From Bryobacteraceae bacterium (GTDB taxonomy: Bacteria > Acidobacteriota > Terriglobia > Bryobacterales > Bryobacteraceae), in contig JANWVO010000014.1 of the NCBI GenBank assembly GCA_025056865.1, forward strand, positions 1 to 60,008: a stretch of 60,008 nucleotides of DNA, written 5' to 3'. Of this stretch, positions 35,362 through 43,657 are shown piece after piece. The notes under the pieces were generated by a model. The model searched no databases. It was not told the origin of the DNA and was given only the letters and a program-made list of their open reading frames with translations. Made by a program: the position numbers and the translations under genes. Every line of letters starts with the position of its first letter. Positions within the stretch are counted from its first letter, which is position 1.

Positions 35362-36609
35362 ATGGAAATCCAGACATCGGCCTGGGTGGCGATGGGCGAG
35401 TCGCTGCTGATCGGCCTGATCGTCGGCATCGAGCGGGAGTCGGACCGGGAGGAGCGGCACGCGGGCCTCCGCGACTTCGTCACCATCGGCCTGGCCGGCG
35501 GCCTGTGCGGCCTGCTGGGGCAGGCATGGCTGACGGCGACGGCGCTGGCCGCGCTGACGGCGATGCTCATCATTTTCCGGGTGCAGACGCCGCAGCGCAC
35601 TGGCATCACCACGGAGCTGGCGGCGGTGGTGACGTTCCTGCTCTGCGTGCTGGCGGCATCGCGGGGGCTGGCCTACGGGGCGCCGCTCGCGATTGCGCTC
35701 ACGGTGGTGCTGGCCCTTTTCCTCGATGCGCGCGAGCCGCTGCGCCGGCTGGCGCGCGAAACGCTGAGCGAGCAGGAGTACTGGGACACGCTGCGCTTCC
35801 TTGCGGTCATCTTCGTCATCCTGCCCATCCTGCCCAATGAGGATTTCGGCCCGTTCGGGGGCTTTAATGCCTACCGCACCTGGCTCTTCGTGATCCTGGT
35901 GTGCGGGATCAACTTCCTGGGGTATTTTTTCCAGAAATTCCTTGGCGGGCGGCGGAGCCTTGCGCTCACCGCCATCGTCGGCGGGCTTGGCTCCTCCACC
36001 GCATCCACGCTTGCCTTTGCGCGGCTGGCGGCTTTGCAGCCGGAGGCGGCGCGGAGCTGGGCCTACGCGGCGGTGCTGGCCAACGTGGTGTTGAACGCGC
36101 GCGCCGCAGTGATCCTGTGGCTGGTGGGCGGCCCGTTGCTGGCGGCAGCATGGCCGGTGCTGGCCCTGATGACGGCCGCCGGCCTGCTCTGGGCATGGCA
36201 GTTGCGGCGCGGGTCGGCGGACGGCGGCGCAGCCGAGCCGATCCTGCGCCTCGGCAACCCCCTGCGCCTGGTGGCCGGGATCAAGTTCGGGCTGCTGTTC
36301 GCCGCAGTGCGCTTCCTGGCGCGGGCCGCCGATGCGCTCTACGGCAGCTCGGGCGTGTTTGCCAGCAGCGCGGCCGGCGGGTCGGTGGACGTGGACGCGA
36401 TCCTGTTCTCGCTGGCAGGGCTGTTCCGCGAGGGCCGGGTGGACGCGGCCACGTCGGTTTCCGCCATCCTCGTGGCGCTGGCGGCGAATGCCGTGGTGAA
36501 AACGGCGCTGGCCTGGCACCATGCCGGGCCGCAGTTCGGGCGGCAGGTGGCGGCGGGTTTCGCCGTGATGTTCAGCGCGGCGTGCGCCTGGATAATAGCG
36601 AAGGCCTGA
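35362..36609 (+). CDS. MgtC/SapB and DUF4010 membrane protein
   Basis: 415 residues from ATG 35362. Residues 5-130 match the MgtC/SapB domain ([44 protein letters not shown]). The rest is a DUF4010 membrane region ([38 protein letters not shown]). At least ten membrane helices. This two-domain form is common and not characterised; the MgtC link to magnesium or acid stress should not be taken as proof of function. Its last 38 bases overlap the end of convergent ribF. Confidence 0.87.
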   Translation: MEIQTSAWVAMGESLLIGLIVGIERESDREERHAGLRDFVTIGLAGGLCGLLGQAWLTATALAALTAMLIIFRVQTPQRTGITTELAAVVTFLLCVLAASRGLAYGAPLAIALTVVLALFLDAREPLRRLARETLSEQEYWDTLRFLAVIFVILPILPNEDFGPFGGFNAYRTWLFVILVCGINFLGYFFQKFLGGRRSLALTAIVGGLGSSTASTLAFARLAALQPEAARSWAYAAVLANVVLNARAAVILWLVGGPLLAAAWPVLALMTAAGLLWAWQLRRGSADGGAAEPILRLGNPLRLVAGIKFGLLFAAVRFLARAADALYGSSGVFASSAAGGSVDVDAILFSLAGLFREGRVDAATSVSAILVALAANAVVKTALAWHHAGPQFGRQVAAGFAVMFSAACAWIIAKA

Positions 36610-37570
36610 AACGCTCCAGCCGCCGGAAAAAATTCCTGGCCGCTTCGACGTCGGCAGCGATCTGCGCCCGCAGCTCGGCAGCAGAATGGAATTTCTTTTC
36701 CGGGCGCAGGCGGCGCAGAAATTCCACACGGATTCTTTTTGGCGGCGGCGGCTGGAACGGATCGAGAAGGTAGGTTTCGATGGTGAGATGGCGTCCGTCG
36801 AAGGTCGGCCGGAAGCCGATATTCGTGATGGAGTTCCATCGCCGGTCCGCGTCGAGATCCTCGGTGCGCGTCACATAGACGCCGCTCTTCGGGAGCGCCG
36901 AGGTGGCATCCTCGAGCGAGGAGGTTTCCAGGTTCAGCGTCGGAACCACTTCGCGCGCGCCGCGCCCCGCGCCGGGCACGACGCTGCCGGCGATCGAGTA
37001 AGGCCGCTCGAGCAGCCGGTTCGCCCGCGAGACGTTGCCCTCGGCGAGCAGCCGGCGGATTTCCGAACTGGACACACGGACGCCGCGGATCTCGAGCAGG
37101 GGCACGATCTCGGCCCTCACGCCGTGTTCCGCAGCGAGCCGCGCGAGGTCCTCCGTGCTCCCCGCCTGGCGGTAGCCGAAGCGGAAATTCGCGCCGACGA
37201 TCACGGCCCGCGCGCCGAGGTTCTCGACGAGCACGCGGCGGAAGAACTCCTCCGGCGACAGGTGCGAGATGGTTTCGTCGAAGGGCATGATCAGGACCTG
37301 CTCGATGCCTTCGGCCGCCATCAGCGCGCAGCGCTCGTCGGGCGTGGAAAGCAGCCGCGGAATCCGCTCCGGGGCGACGACGGTGGAGGGATGGGGATGG
37401 AAGGTCAGGGCGGACGGCTTGACGCCGAGCTCGCGCGCCAGCCTCACGGTGCGGCGCATCAGCTCCCGGTGGCCGGCGTGCACGCCGTCGAAGTTGCCGA
37501 TGGTGACGGCCGAAGGGGCGAAGCCCTGCCGCGCCTCCTCAAGGGAACGGAAGATGCGAAGGCGCTGCAT
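36572..37570 (-). CDS. ribF: Bifunctional riboflavin kinase / FAD synthetase
   Basis: 332 residues. The N-terminal FAD synthetase half has SAVTIGNFDGVHAGHRELMRR (nucleotidyltransferase HxGH) and IVGANFRFGYRQAG. The C-terminal riboflavin kinase half has SIAGSVVPGAGRGAREVVPTLNLE and NIGFRPTFDGRHLTIETYLLDPF. The kinase motif usually written PTAN is PTLN here, and the preceding Gly-Phe is replaced by Val-Val. It makes FMN and FAD. It follows the metallo-hydrolase gene after 6 bases in the DUF1844-MBL-ribF operon. Confidence 0.95.
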   Translation of the reverse strand: MQRLRIFRSLEEARQGFAPSAVTIGNFDGVHAGHRELMRRTVRLARELGVKPSALTFHPHPSTVVAPERIPRLLSTPDERCALMAAEGIEQVLIMPFDETISHLSPEEFFRRVLVENLGARAVIVGANFRFGYRQAGSTEDLARLAAEHGVRAEIVPLLEIRGVRVSSSEIRRLLAEGNVSRANRLLERPYSIAGSVVPGAGRGAREVVPTLNLETSSLEDATSALPKSGVYVTRTEDLDADRRWNSITNIGFRPTFDGRHLTIETYLLDPFQPPPPKRIRVEFLRRLRPEKKFHSAAELRAQIAADVEAARNFFRRLERFRPSLLSRRTPR

Positions 37571-37576
37571 GCGGCG

Positions 37577-38362
37577 TCAGACCTCCAGCTCCAGCTCCAG
37601 CCCGTCATAGGCGAGCCAGACGCCATCCGGCAGCAGGCTCTGCGCCCGCTCATGGTCGAGGTCGTGCGAGATGTGGGTGAAGTAGGCGGCGCGGGGCTTC
37701 AGCCGCTCCACCGTGCGCAGGCTGGCCTGGACGGTGGAATGCGTCGGATGCGGCTTGTAGCGCAGCGCGTCCAGGAAAATCGTCTCCACGCCTTCGAGCA
37801 TCCGGAGCGATTCTTCGGGAATTTCGCTGTGATCGGTGAGATAGGCGTGGTTTCCAAAGCGGAATCCGTGGCAGTCTCCCGAGCCGTGTTTCAGCGGAAT
37901 GGGAATAAATTCAATGCCGTTGATGAGAATTTTTTCGTCGGGGAATGTGTGTGTTTCGATGCTGGGGCGGGAGGATTCCGACGGGCCGTCGTGGAAAATA
38001 TAGCTGAAAATGCGCCGGATCACTTCCAGAGTCTGCGCGGAAGCAAAGACGGGGATCGGACCGCTCTGGTGGTAATTGAAGGGCCGCAGGTCGTCAAGGC
38101 CGAGCACGTGGTCGGCGTGGGCGTGGGTGAACAGGACTGCGTCCAGCTTACGGATGCCGTGGGTGAGGGCCTGCTGGCGGAAATCCGGCCCGGTGTCGAT
38201 CACCACCGTGCAGCCGTCCCAGCGGAGGCACACGGAAGGCCGGAGCCGGCGGTTGCGGGGATCGTCCGAGCGGCACACCTTGCAGGCGCAGCCGATGGTG
38301 GGCACGCCCACGCTGGTGCCCGAGCCGAGGACGGTCAGCCGGACCCTGCGGCGCTCAGCCAT
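37577..38362 (-). CDS. MBL-fold metallohydrolase, PhnP-like
   Basis: 261 residues. LGSGTSVGVPTIGCACKVCRSDDPRN carries the PhnP-type Cys residues that bind a structural zinc; FTHAHADHVLGLDDLRPFN is the HxHxDH catalytic motif, and LTDHSEIPEE and FTHISHDLDHE provide the remaining ligands. PhnP hydrolyses cyclic ribose phosphates; relatives outside phn operons have no settled substrate. No phn genes are present here. The first 8 bases overlap the DUF1844 gene. Confidence 0.88.
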   Translation of the reverse strand: MAERRRVRLTVLGSGTSVGVPTIGCACKVCRSDDPRNRRLRPSVCLRWDGCTVVIDTGPDFRQQALTHGIRKLDAVLFTHAHADHVLGLDDLRPFNYHQSGPIPVFASAQTLEVIRRIFSYIFHDGPSESSRPSIETHTFPDEKILINGIEFIPIPLKHGSGDCHGFRFGNHAYLTDHSEIPEESLRMLEGVETIFLDALRYKPHPTHSTVQASLRTVERLKPRAAYFTHISHDLDHERAQSLLPDGVWLAYDGLELELEV

Positions 38363-38660
38363 GGGATGCGCCCGTCTCCGCGGCCTTCTTCTGCGTCAAT
38401 TCGAAGACGTGCAGGTAGCGGAAGCGCAGCTCCGTCACCGTGTTGTCGAGCAGGCGCTGCTCCTCGAAGGTCAGGTTGCCTTTCGTCTTCTCCTGGAGCA
38501 TCGCCAGCAGATCGATGAAATGCCGGGCCAGCCGCAGGTCCGGAGCAGCCTCCGCGCCGCCTTCCCCGGGCTCGCGGAGGTGCGCTTCCGCCTGCATCCG
38601 CAGGCTCAACACCAGAAAGTCGAACGAGGGAGGAGGCAGAGGAACGTCACGCTCGCTCAT
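38355..38660 (-). CDS. DUF1844 small protein
   Basis: 101 residues from ATG 38660. PPPSFDFLVLSLRMQAEAHL and RLARHFIDLLAMLQEKTKGNLTFEEQRLLDNTVTELRFRYLHVFE are the DUF1844 pattern seen in Acidobacteriota and deltaproteobacterial lineages; function unknown. It overlaps the downstream metallohydrolase by 8 bases. TACAAT lies 8 bases before the start on the coding strand with GGGA between, so the transcript leader is very short. Confidence 0.85.
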   Translation of the reverse strand: MSERDVPLPPPSFDFLVLSLRMQAEAHLREPGEGGAEAAPDLRLARHFIDLLAMLQEKTKGNLTFEEQRLLDNTVTELRFRYLHVFELTQKKAAETGASHG

Positions 38661-38668
38661 CAATTCCC

Positions 38669-38674
38669 ATTGTA
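38669..38674 (-). promoter_or_regulatory. -10-like TACAAT before the DUF1844-MBL-ribF operon
   Basis: Read on the minus strand, TACAAT is followed by 8 bases and the ATG at 38660. It is one of several near-leaderless arrangements in this window. No clear -35 box. Confidence 0.35.
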
Positions 38675-38718
38675 TTCGGCGGGCGCGGGCCGCCTCCGGG
38701 CCCGCCCCGCCGCCGCGC

Positions 38719-38934
38719 TCAGTACCGCGTGGGGGGAAAATCCGTCTTGAGATAAGCCGGGGCTGCCGGCAATTCAGGCAGCAGCTCGTCCAGAGAGCCG
38801 ATGGCTTCGGGGGAGTCCGGCGAGATCTTGTGGCCTTTCCGCTGCTGCTTCCGGGCTTCCTTCTCCTGCCGCCGCTCCTGCCGCTGGGCCTCGCGCTGCC
38901 GCTTGTTGAATGTGGATTTGGACCGGTGCGCCAA
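38719..38934 (-). CDS. Small basic conserved protein
   Basis: 71 residues. The first half is strongly basic and helical (STFNKRQREAQRQERRQEKEARKQQRKGHK), followed by an acidic, proline-rich tail. Similar KRQKE-rich short proteins are common in Acidobacteriota and deltaproteobacterial genomes and may bind RNA or ribosomes; function is not known. A good AGGAGAA stretch precedes the ATG. It lies 60 bases downstream of the RRM protein gene on the same strand. Confidence 0.7.
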   Translation of the reverse strand: MAHRSKSTFNKRQREAQRQERRQEKEARKQQRKGHKISPDSPEAIGSLDELLPELPAAPAYLKTDFPPTRY

Positions 38935-38994
38935 TGAAGTTCTCCTTTCCGCGGGAGCCGGCGGCGCACGCCGGCTCCCCCGACGAGGCTCCGC

Positions 38995-39300
38995 TTACCA
39001 GCGGCTGGAGCGCCGCTGGCGGTACGAACCGGAGTTGCCGCCGCCGCGGCTGTTGTCGCGAGGACGCGCTTCGTTCACATTCAGCGCGCGGCCGTTGACC
39101 GACGCGCCGTTCAGCGCTTCAATGGCGCGGTCCGCTTCGGCCGTGTCGGCCATCTCCACGAAGGCGAAGCCGCGGCTGCGCCCCGTGTCGCGGTCGGTGA
39201 TGATCTGCACACGGTCCACCGTGCCATATTCCTCAAACCAGGAACGCACGGCTGCCTCCGTGGCTCCGAAATCCAGGTTGCCAACGAAAATGTTCTTCAA
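38995..39300 (-). CDS. RRM RNA-binding protein (bacterial RBP type)
   Basis: 101 residues. A single RRM spans residues 3-80: RNP2 is IFVGNL (4-9) and RNP1 is RSRGFAFVEM (41-50), both complete. The tail is Gly/Arg/Ser-rich (RDNSRGGGNSGSYRQRRSSRW). Bacterial RRM proteins of this kind are found in cyanobacteria and Acidobacteriota; in cyanobacteria many respond to cold. The region upstream of the start is AT-rich and over 200 bases long before the divergent TPR gene, leaving room for a regulated leader. Confidence 0.93.
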   Translation of the reverse strand: MKNIFVGNLDFGATEAAVRSWFEEYGTVDRVQIITDRDTGRSRGFAFVEMADTAEADRAIEALNGASVNGRALNVNEARPRDNSRGGGNSGSYRQRRSSRW

Positions 39301-39434
39301 GTGTTTTCTTCTTTCTGAATTTGACGGCAGGCTCTACTCGGCGGGAAAACTCTCGGACCGGTCTAGCGGAGCGATCAAATACTCCTTGAGGATACCACAG
39401 GCCGCCAGCCCGCGCACGCCTTTTCTGGGCCGCC

Positions 39435-39464
39435 TTGCAACTTTGTGCGCGGATCTGCTAGGTA
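39435..39464 (+). promoter_or_regulatory. Possible promoter of the TPR-yvcK-glmU operon
   Basis: TTGCAA (39435-39440), an 18-base spacer and TAGGTA (39459-39464) precede the TPR gene by about 55 bases. TAAGAT at 39463-39468 is an alternative -10 but gives a 22-base spacer. Confidence 0.3.
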
Positions 39465-39519
39465 AGATAGGAAGTCGGCCTGCCCTCGCCGGCCGTTTCC
39501 CGCGAGCCGGTTCTGCGGC

Positions 39520-40071
39520 GTGACTATGAAGAAGCAAGCGAAACCTTCCAAGGACTCCAGGCAGCCCGCGCCTGCAAAGGGCTCCGCTGTCCCCAGATCC
39601 CAGCAGGAGATCTACTCCGAGGCGATGCGAGCCTTCTGGGCGGGGGACTATGAACAGGCCATCGGCCTTTTCGAGCAGGCTGCCGCGGGCCGCGACATTT
39701 CGATCGCCGAATCGGCCCGGATGCACGTCCGCATGTGCCAGCGCCGGCTCGATGCGGCGCGCAGCGCCCCGAAGACACCGGAAGAGCACTACCTCTACGC
39801 GGTCAGCCTGATGAACGCCCAGCAGTACAGCGAGGCCCGGCCGCACCTGGAGAAGGCGGTTGCCGCAGATCCGCGGCCTGACTATCATTACGCGCTGGCG
39901 CTGACGCTAGGCATGCTCGGCAACATGGACGAGGCCGCTGCTTCCCTGCGCACGGCCATCGAGGCGGATTCCAACATCCGCAGGACTGCGAAGAACGATC
40001 CCGATTTTGCGCCGCTGCTCGAGAACGCCCTGATCCGGGAGACCCTCGCCGGCGGGGAAGCCGGCAGTTAG
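39520..40071 (+). CDS. TPR-repeat protein
   Basis: 183 residues from GTG 39520, or 181 from ATG 39526. A basic disordered head (KKQAKPSKDSRQPAPAKGSA) precedes two to three TPR units: IYSEAMRAFWAGDYEQAIGLFEQAAAG, HYLYAVSLMNAQQYSEARPHLEKAVAADP and YHYALALTLGMLGNMDEAAASLRTAIEAD. It probably is a scaffold. It leads directly into yvcK 9 bases later, so the two are cotranscribed. No signal peptide, so cytoplasmic. Confidence 0.85.
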   Translation: MTMKKQAKPSKDSRQPAPAKGSAVPRSQQEIYSEAMRAFWAGDYEQAIGLFEQAAAGRDISIAESARMHVRMCQRRLDAARSAPKTPEEHYLYAVSLMNAQQYSEARPHLEKAVAADPRPDYHYALALTLGMLGNMDEAAASLRTAIEADSNIRRTAKNDPDFAPLLENALIRETLAGGEAGS

Positions 40072-40080
40072 GAGCCCCTG

Positions 40081-41166
40081 TTGTCCAGAACTCTGATCCC
40101 CCGGGCAGGTTCGGGGGAGCCGCCGGTTGACTGGATCCACGACCCGCTGCGCATCTTCGCCATCGGCGGCGGGACGGGCCTTTCGACGCTGCTCAAAGGC
40201 CTGAAGAAGCACGCGCACCAGGTGGGTGCCACGGCGCTGGAGCCGTACGTCGACATCACCGCGATGGTCACCGTCACCGACGACGGCGGCAGCAGCGGGC
40301 GGCTGCGGCGCGAATTCGAGATGCTGCCGCCGGGCGACGTCCGCAACTGCATGGTGGCGCTTTCGGAAGACGAGGCGCTGCTGGCCCGGCTGTTCCAGTA
40401 CCGCTTCTCGAGCGGCCGCGGGCTGAAGGGCCACAGCTTCGGCAATCTGTTTCTGACGGCGTTGACGCAGATCACCGGCGACTTCGCCCACGCCGTCGAA
40501 CTGAGCTCCGCGGTGCTTGCCATCGCGGGCCGAATCTTTCCTTCGACGCGGCAGAACGTCTCGCTGCGGGCGCGCCTGGCCGACGGCAGGATCGTGGACG
40601 GGGAGACGCGCATCAGCCGCTCGGACTCGCCGATTGCGCGGATCGAACTCGTTCCCGCCGGGGTGCGGCCGGCTCCGGGGATCCTCGAAGCGATCGCGCG
40701 CGCCGATCTGATCACGCTGGGCCCGGGCAGCCTCTACACGAGCATCATCCCTAACCTGCTGGTGCGCGGCGTGGCCGCCGCCATCCGGCGGTCCGAAGCC
40801 TGGAAAGCGTGCATCGTGAACCTCATGTGGCAGCCCGGCGAGACGATCGGCATGAGCGCCGCCGATCACATCGAGGCCATTCACGCGCACGCGGGGGCGC
40901 CGCTGGTGGACCTTGTCATCGTCAACACGCAGCCGATCGCCCGCGCGACGCTGGCGCGCTACGCGAGGGCCCGCGCCCGACAGGTGGAGATCGACGCGAA
41001 GAGGCTGGAAGAGGCAGGGCTCCGGGTGATCGGCCTGCCGCTGCTGGCGCGCGGAGAGAAGATCCGGCACGATCCGTACCGCACCGCCGCAGCAGTGATC
41101 GACCTTGCCCTACAGAGCCGGCGCGAGCGGCTGCGCCGCGCTGGCATGGCCCGCCAGCGGGCCTGA
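40081..41166 (+). CDS. yvcK: YvcK/CofD-family gluconeogenesis factor
   Basis: 361 residues from TTG 40081, with AGGAG at the right distance. IFAIGGGTGLSTLLKGLKKH is the nucleotide-sugar-binding start, followed by AMVTVTDDGGSSGRLRREFEMLPPGDVRNC, GHSFGNLFLTALTQITGDF and LGPGSLYTSIIPNLLV, the family signature. YvcK binds UDP-GlcNAc and controls carbon flux into cell wall precursors. Pairing with glmU, which makes UDP-GlcNAc, 39 bases downstream fits that role. Confidence 0.93.
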   Translation: MSRTLIPRAGSGEPPVDWIHDPLRIFAIGGGTGLSTLLKGLKKHAHQVGATALEPYVDITAMVTVTDDGGSSGRLRREFEMLPPGDVRNCMVALSEDEALLARLFQYRFSSGRGLKGHSFGNLFLTALTQITGDFAHAVELSSAVLAIAGRIFPSTRQNVSLRARLADGRIVDGETRISRSDSPIARIELVPAGVRPAPGILEAIARADLITLGPGSLYTSIIPNLLVRGVAAAIRRSEAWKACIVNLMWQPGETIGMSAADHIEAIHAHAGAPLVDLVIVNTQPIARATLARYARARARQVEIDAKRLEEAGLRVIGLPLLARGEKIRHDPYRTAAAVIDLALQSRRERLRRAGMARQRA

Positions 41167-41181
41167 CCGGCCCGCTACACT
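41158..41181 (+). promoter_or_regulatory. Inverted repeat plus TACACT upstream of glmU
   Basis: CGGGCC (41158-41163) pairs with GGCCCG (41169-41174) around TGACC, overlapping the yvcK stop; one base later comes TACACT (41176-41181). The same order, inverted repeat then C-TACACT, occurs before the ABC exporter at 43622-43648, including a shared CCTGACCGG core. It could be an operator over a glmU promoter or a weak attenuator. Confidence 0.35.
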
Positions 41182-41205
41182 GCCAGAAGAGGACCTTCGC
41201 CTCCC

Positions 41206-42606
41206 ATGCAGCCGAAAGTCTCTGTCGTCATTCTCGCCGCGGGGCTTGGCACCCGCATGAAATCATCCCTGGCCAAGGTGCTGCACCGCGCCGGCGGCGC
41301 GCCGCTCATTGAACATGCCGTCCGGGCGGCCCGCGCCATCGCGCCGCCGGAGCGCATCGTCGTCGTGACGGGGCATCAGGCGGAGCAGGTCCAGGCCGCC
41401 GTGATGCACCATGGCGTGCGCTTCCAGCTCCAGGCGGAGCAGAAGGGCACGGGCCACGCCTTGCAGGCCTGCGCCGGGCAGCCGGGGCTCGGGTCCGGCC
41501 TGCTTGTGGTTCTTTACGGGGATTGCCCGCTTCTCCAGCCATCCACGCTCGAGCAGCTCATCCGCAGGCATCTGGAGGCCGGCGCCGCCGCCACCGTGCT
41601 GACGGCGCGGCTGGCCGATCCGCGCGGCTACGGGCGGATTCTCCGCGACGGGGAGGGCCGCATTGCCGCCATCGTGGAAGAGAAGGACGCGGCGCCGGAG
41701 CAGCGCGCCATTGACGAAATCAATTCCGGCATCTATTGTTTTGACGCCGCCGCGCTGTGGCCGCGCCTCCAGCGGCTGGCTCCCAGCCCCGTCACCGGCG
41801 AGCTGTATCTCACCGACGTCATCTCGCTGCTGCGGCAGGACGGGCTGGGCGCCGTCCCGCTCCTCGCCGGCGATCCGGCCGAAATCCTCGGCATCAACAC
41901 GCGGGCGGAGCTGGCCGAGGCCGACCGGATCCTCCGCGCGCGCAAGGCGCGGGAGCTGATGCTGGCGGGCGCGACGATCGAGCGGCCGGAGACGGTGCTG
42001 ATCGACCCCGACGTGGAGGCCGCGCCGGACACGCACATCGGCCCGTTCGCGCAGTTGCTGGGGCGCACGCGCCTGGCGGCCGGGGCGCGCGTCGGGGCCT
42101 GCTCGATCCTGATGAATGCGGAGATTGGCGAGAATGCCGAAGTGCTCCCGTTCTGCCACATCGAGGACTCTCGGCTGGAGGCCGGGGCGCGCGTAGGGCC
42201 GTATGCGCGCCTCCGGATGCGCTCCACTGTGGCCGCCGGAGCGCATGTCGGCAACTTTGTCGAGATGAAAAACTCGACCCTCGGCGAAGGCGCGAAGGCA
42301 ATGCACCTTGCCTATCTGGGAGACTCCACCATCGGCGCGCGCGCCAACATCGGCGCGGGCACCATCACCTGCAATTACGACGGCTTCCGCAAGCATCCGA
42401 CGACGATCGGCTCCGGCGCTTTCATCGGAAGCAATGCCACGCTGGTGGCCCCCGTCGTTATTGGCGACGGCGCGTTCGTGGCCGCCGCCAGCATTGTGAC
42501 GAAGGACGTTCCGGCCGACGCCCTCGCCATCGGGCGCGCGCATCAGATCAACCGCGACGGCTGGGCGCGCGCGCGGCGGGAGAAAGCGCAGCGCGAGGGG
42601 GGCTGA
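41206..42606 (+). CDS. glmU: Bifunctional GlcN-1-P acetyltransferase / UDP-GlcNAc pyrophosphorylase
   Basis: 466 residues. The uridyltransferase domain opens with ILAAGLGTRMKSSLAKVLHRAGGAPLIEH and has EQKGTGHALQ and the metal-binding YGDCPLL. The C-terminal left-handed beta-helix has hexapeptides such as IGPFAQLLGRTRLAAGARVG, then FVEMKNSTLGEGAKAMHLAYLGD and ITCNYDGFRKHPTTIG with the catalytic His region. The enzyme makes UDP-GlcNAc for peptidoglycan and lipid A. Full length and complete. Confidence 0.97.
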   Translation: MQPKVSVVILAAGLGTRMKSSLAKVLHRAGGAPLIEHAVRAARAIAPPERIVVVTGHQAEQVQAAVMHHGVRFQLQAEQKGTGHALQACAGQPGLGSGLLVVLYGDCPLLQPSTLEQLIRRHLEAGAAATVLTARLADPRGYGRILRDGEGRIAAIVEEKDAAPEQRAIDEINSGIYCFDAAALWPRLQRLAPSPVTGELYLTDVISLLRQDGLGAVPLLAGDPAEILGINTRAELAEADRILRARKARELMLAGATIERPETVLIDPDVEAAPDTHIGPFAQLLGRTRLAAGARVGACSILMNAEIGENAEVLPFCHIEDSRLEAGARVGPYARLRMRSTVAAGAHVGNFVEMKNSTLGEGAKAMHLAYLGDSTIGARANIGAGTITCNYDGFRKHPTTIGSGAFIGSNATLVAPVVIGDGAFVAAASIVTKDVPADALAIGRAHQINRDGWARARREKAQREGG

Positions 42607-42672
42607 CACGCGCGCTGCGGCCGGACGGAAGAACCTTGTTTTGTTTGAAACAGGCTGCCGCCGGATTGCCGC

Positions 42673-43566
42673 CTAGAGCACGACCACCGGGTGGTAGATG
42701 TTCGGCATCGCGGCTTCGCCGATCGCGATCAGCTCGCCGCGGCCGTTCACCGCTTTGACGTATTTCGCGCCGCCCGCGCTGCGGAACGGCGAGACGCGGA
42801 AATCGCGCCCCTGGCGGATCTGCGTCTCGGTGATCGAGTCGACGATCTGGGTGGGGAACTCCGGAAGCAGTTCCGCGGCAGGGATGAGGGCTTCCTGGAG
42901 GCGCCCGTCCGCCGCGAGCTGCTCCAGTTGCCCGATGGTCTTCGCCTGCGATTCCCCAAACGGCCCCGAGACGGTTCGGCGCAGCGTCTCGAGGTAAGCG
43001 CCGCAGCCGAGAATCCGGCCCATCTCATGGGCGATGGCGCGCAGGTAGGTGCCCGGGCTGCACCGGACCCGCAGCTTCAGCCGGCAACCGTCCAGCCCGA
43101 GGATTTCGATGGAATGCACGGTGACCTCGACGGGCTTCAGCTCGAAGGGGATATGCTTCCGGGCCAGCTCATAGGCCGGCTTGCCGCCGATCTTCTTGGC
43201 CGACACGGGCGGCGGCGTTTGCAGGAACGTGCCGTGGAACGGCTTCAGGACGCGTTCGACGTCCTCCCAGGTGAGTTCAGGCGCCTGATCCTCGCCGAGC
43301 GGCTCTCCGTCGGCGTCGTACGTGGTGGTGGCGTAGCCGAAGCGGATGACGCCTTCGTAGACCTTCTGCCCGGCGCTGAAGAACTGCGCCAGCCGCGTGG
43401 CTCGGTTCAGAAGCACTGGAAGCACTCCCGTTGCCGGGGGGTCCAGCGTGCCAAGATGCCCGACTTTGCGGGTGCCGGCGATCCGCCGGAGCTTGTTCAC
43501 CACGTCGTGCGAGGTCCAGCCCGCCGGCTTGTCGACGACGATGACGCCGTTCAGTGTATCGTTCAT
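42673..43566 (-). CDS. truB: tRNA pseudouridine-55 synthase
   Basis: 297 residues. GVIVVDKPAGWTSHDVVNKLRRI and KVGHLGTLDPPATGVLPVL hold the family motif with catalytic Asp42; the usual HGGTLDPMA reads HLGTLDPPA here. KKIGGKPAYELAR and CSPGTYLRAIAHEMGR complete it, and a C-terminal PUA-like part follows. It converts U55 in the tRNA T-loop. It is convergent with glmU and divergent from the ABC exporter. TACAAT at 43614-43619 (minus strand) gives a leader of about 40 bases. Confidence 0.95.
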   Translation of the reverse strand: MNDTLNGVIVVDKPAGWTSHDVVNKLRRIAGTRKVGHLGTLDPPATGVLPVLLNRATRLAQFFSAGQKVYEGVIRFGYATTTYDADGEPLGEDQAPELTWEDVERVLKPFHGTFLQTPPPVSAKKIGGKPAYELARKHIPFELKPVEVTVHSIEILGLDGCRLKLRVRCSPGTYLRAIAHEMGRILGCGAYLETLRRTVSGPFGESQAKTIGQLEQLAADGRLQEALIPAAELLPEFPTQIVDSITETQIRQGRDFRVSPFRSAGGAKYVKAVNGRGELIAIGEAAMPNIYHPVVVL

Positions 43567-43613
43567 GAGGCAATGCCTGCTGCGCGCCTGCCCGCACGGC
43601 GGCGCAATTTTCC

Positions 43614-43648
43614 ATTGTACCCGTCCCCCTGACCGGGGACGCTACACT
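43614..43648. promoter_or_regulatory. Back-to-back -10 boxes of truB and the ABC exporter around a palindrome
   Basis: On the minus strand TACAAT (43614-43619) faces truB; on the plus strand TACACT (43643-43648) faces the exporter gene 9 bases before its GTG. Between them lies CGTCCCC (43622-43628), a 6-base centre and GGGGACG (43635-43641). Each arm covers the -35 region of one promoter. This is the layout of a shared operator for divergent genes. Confidence 0.45.
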
Positions 43649-43657
43649 GGGTTCTGA

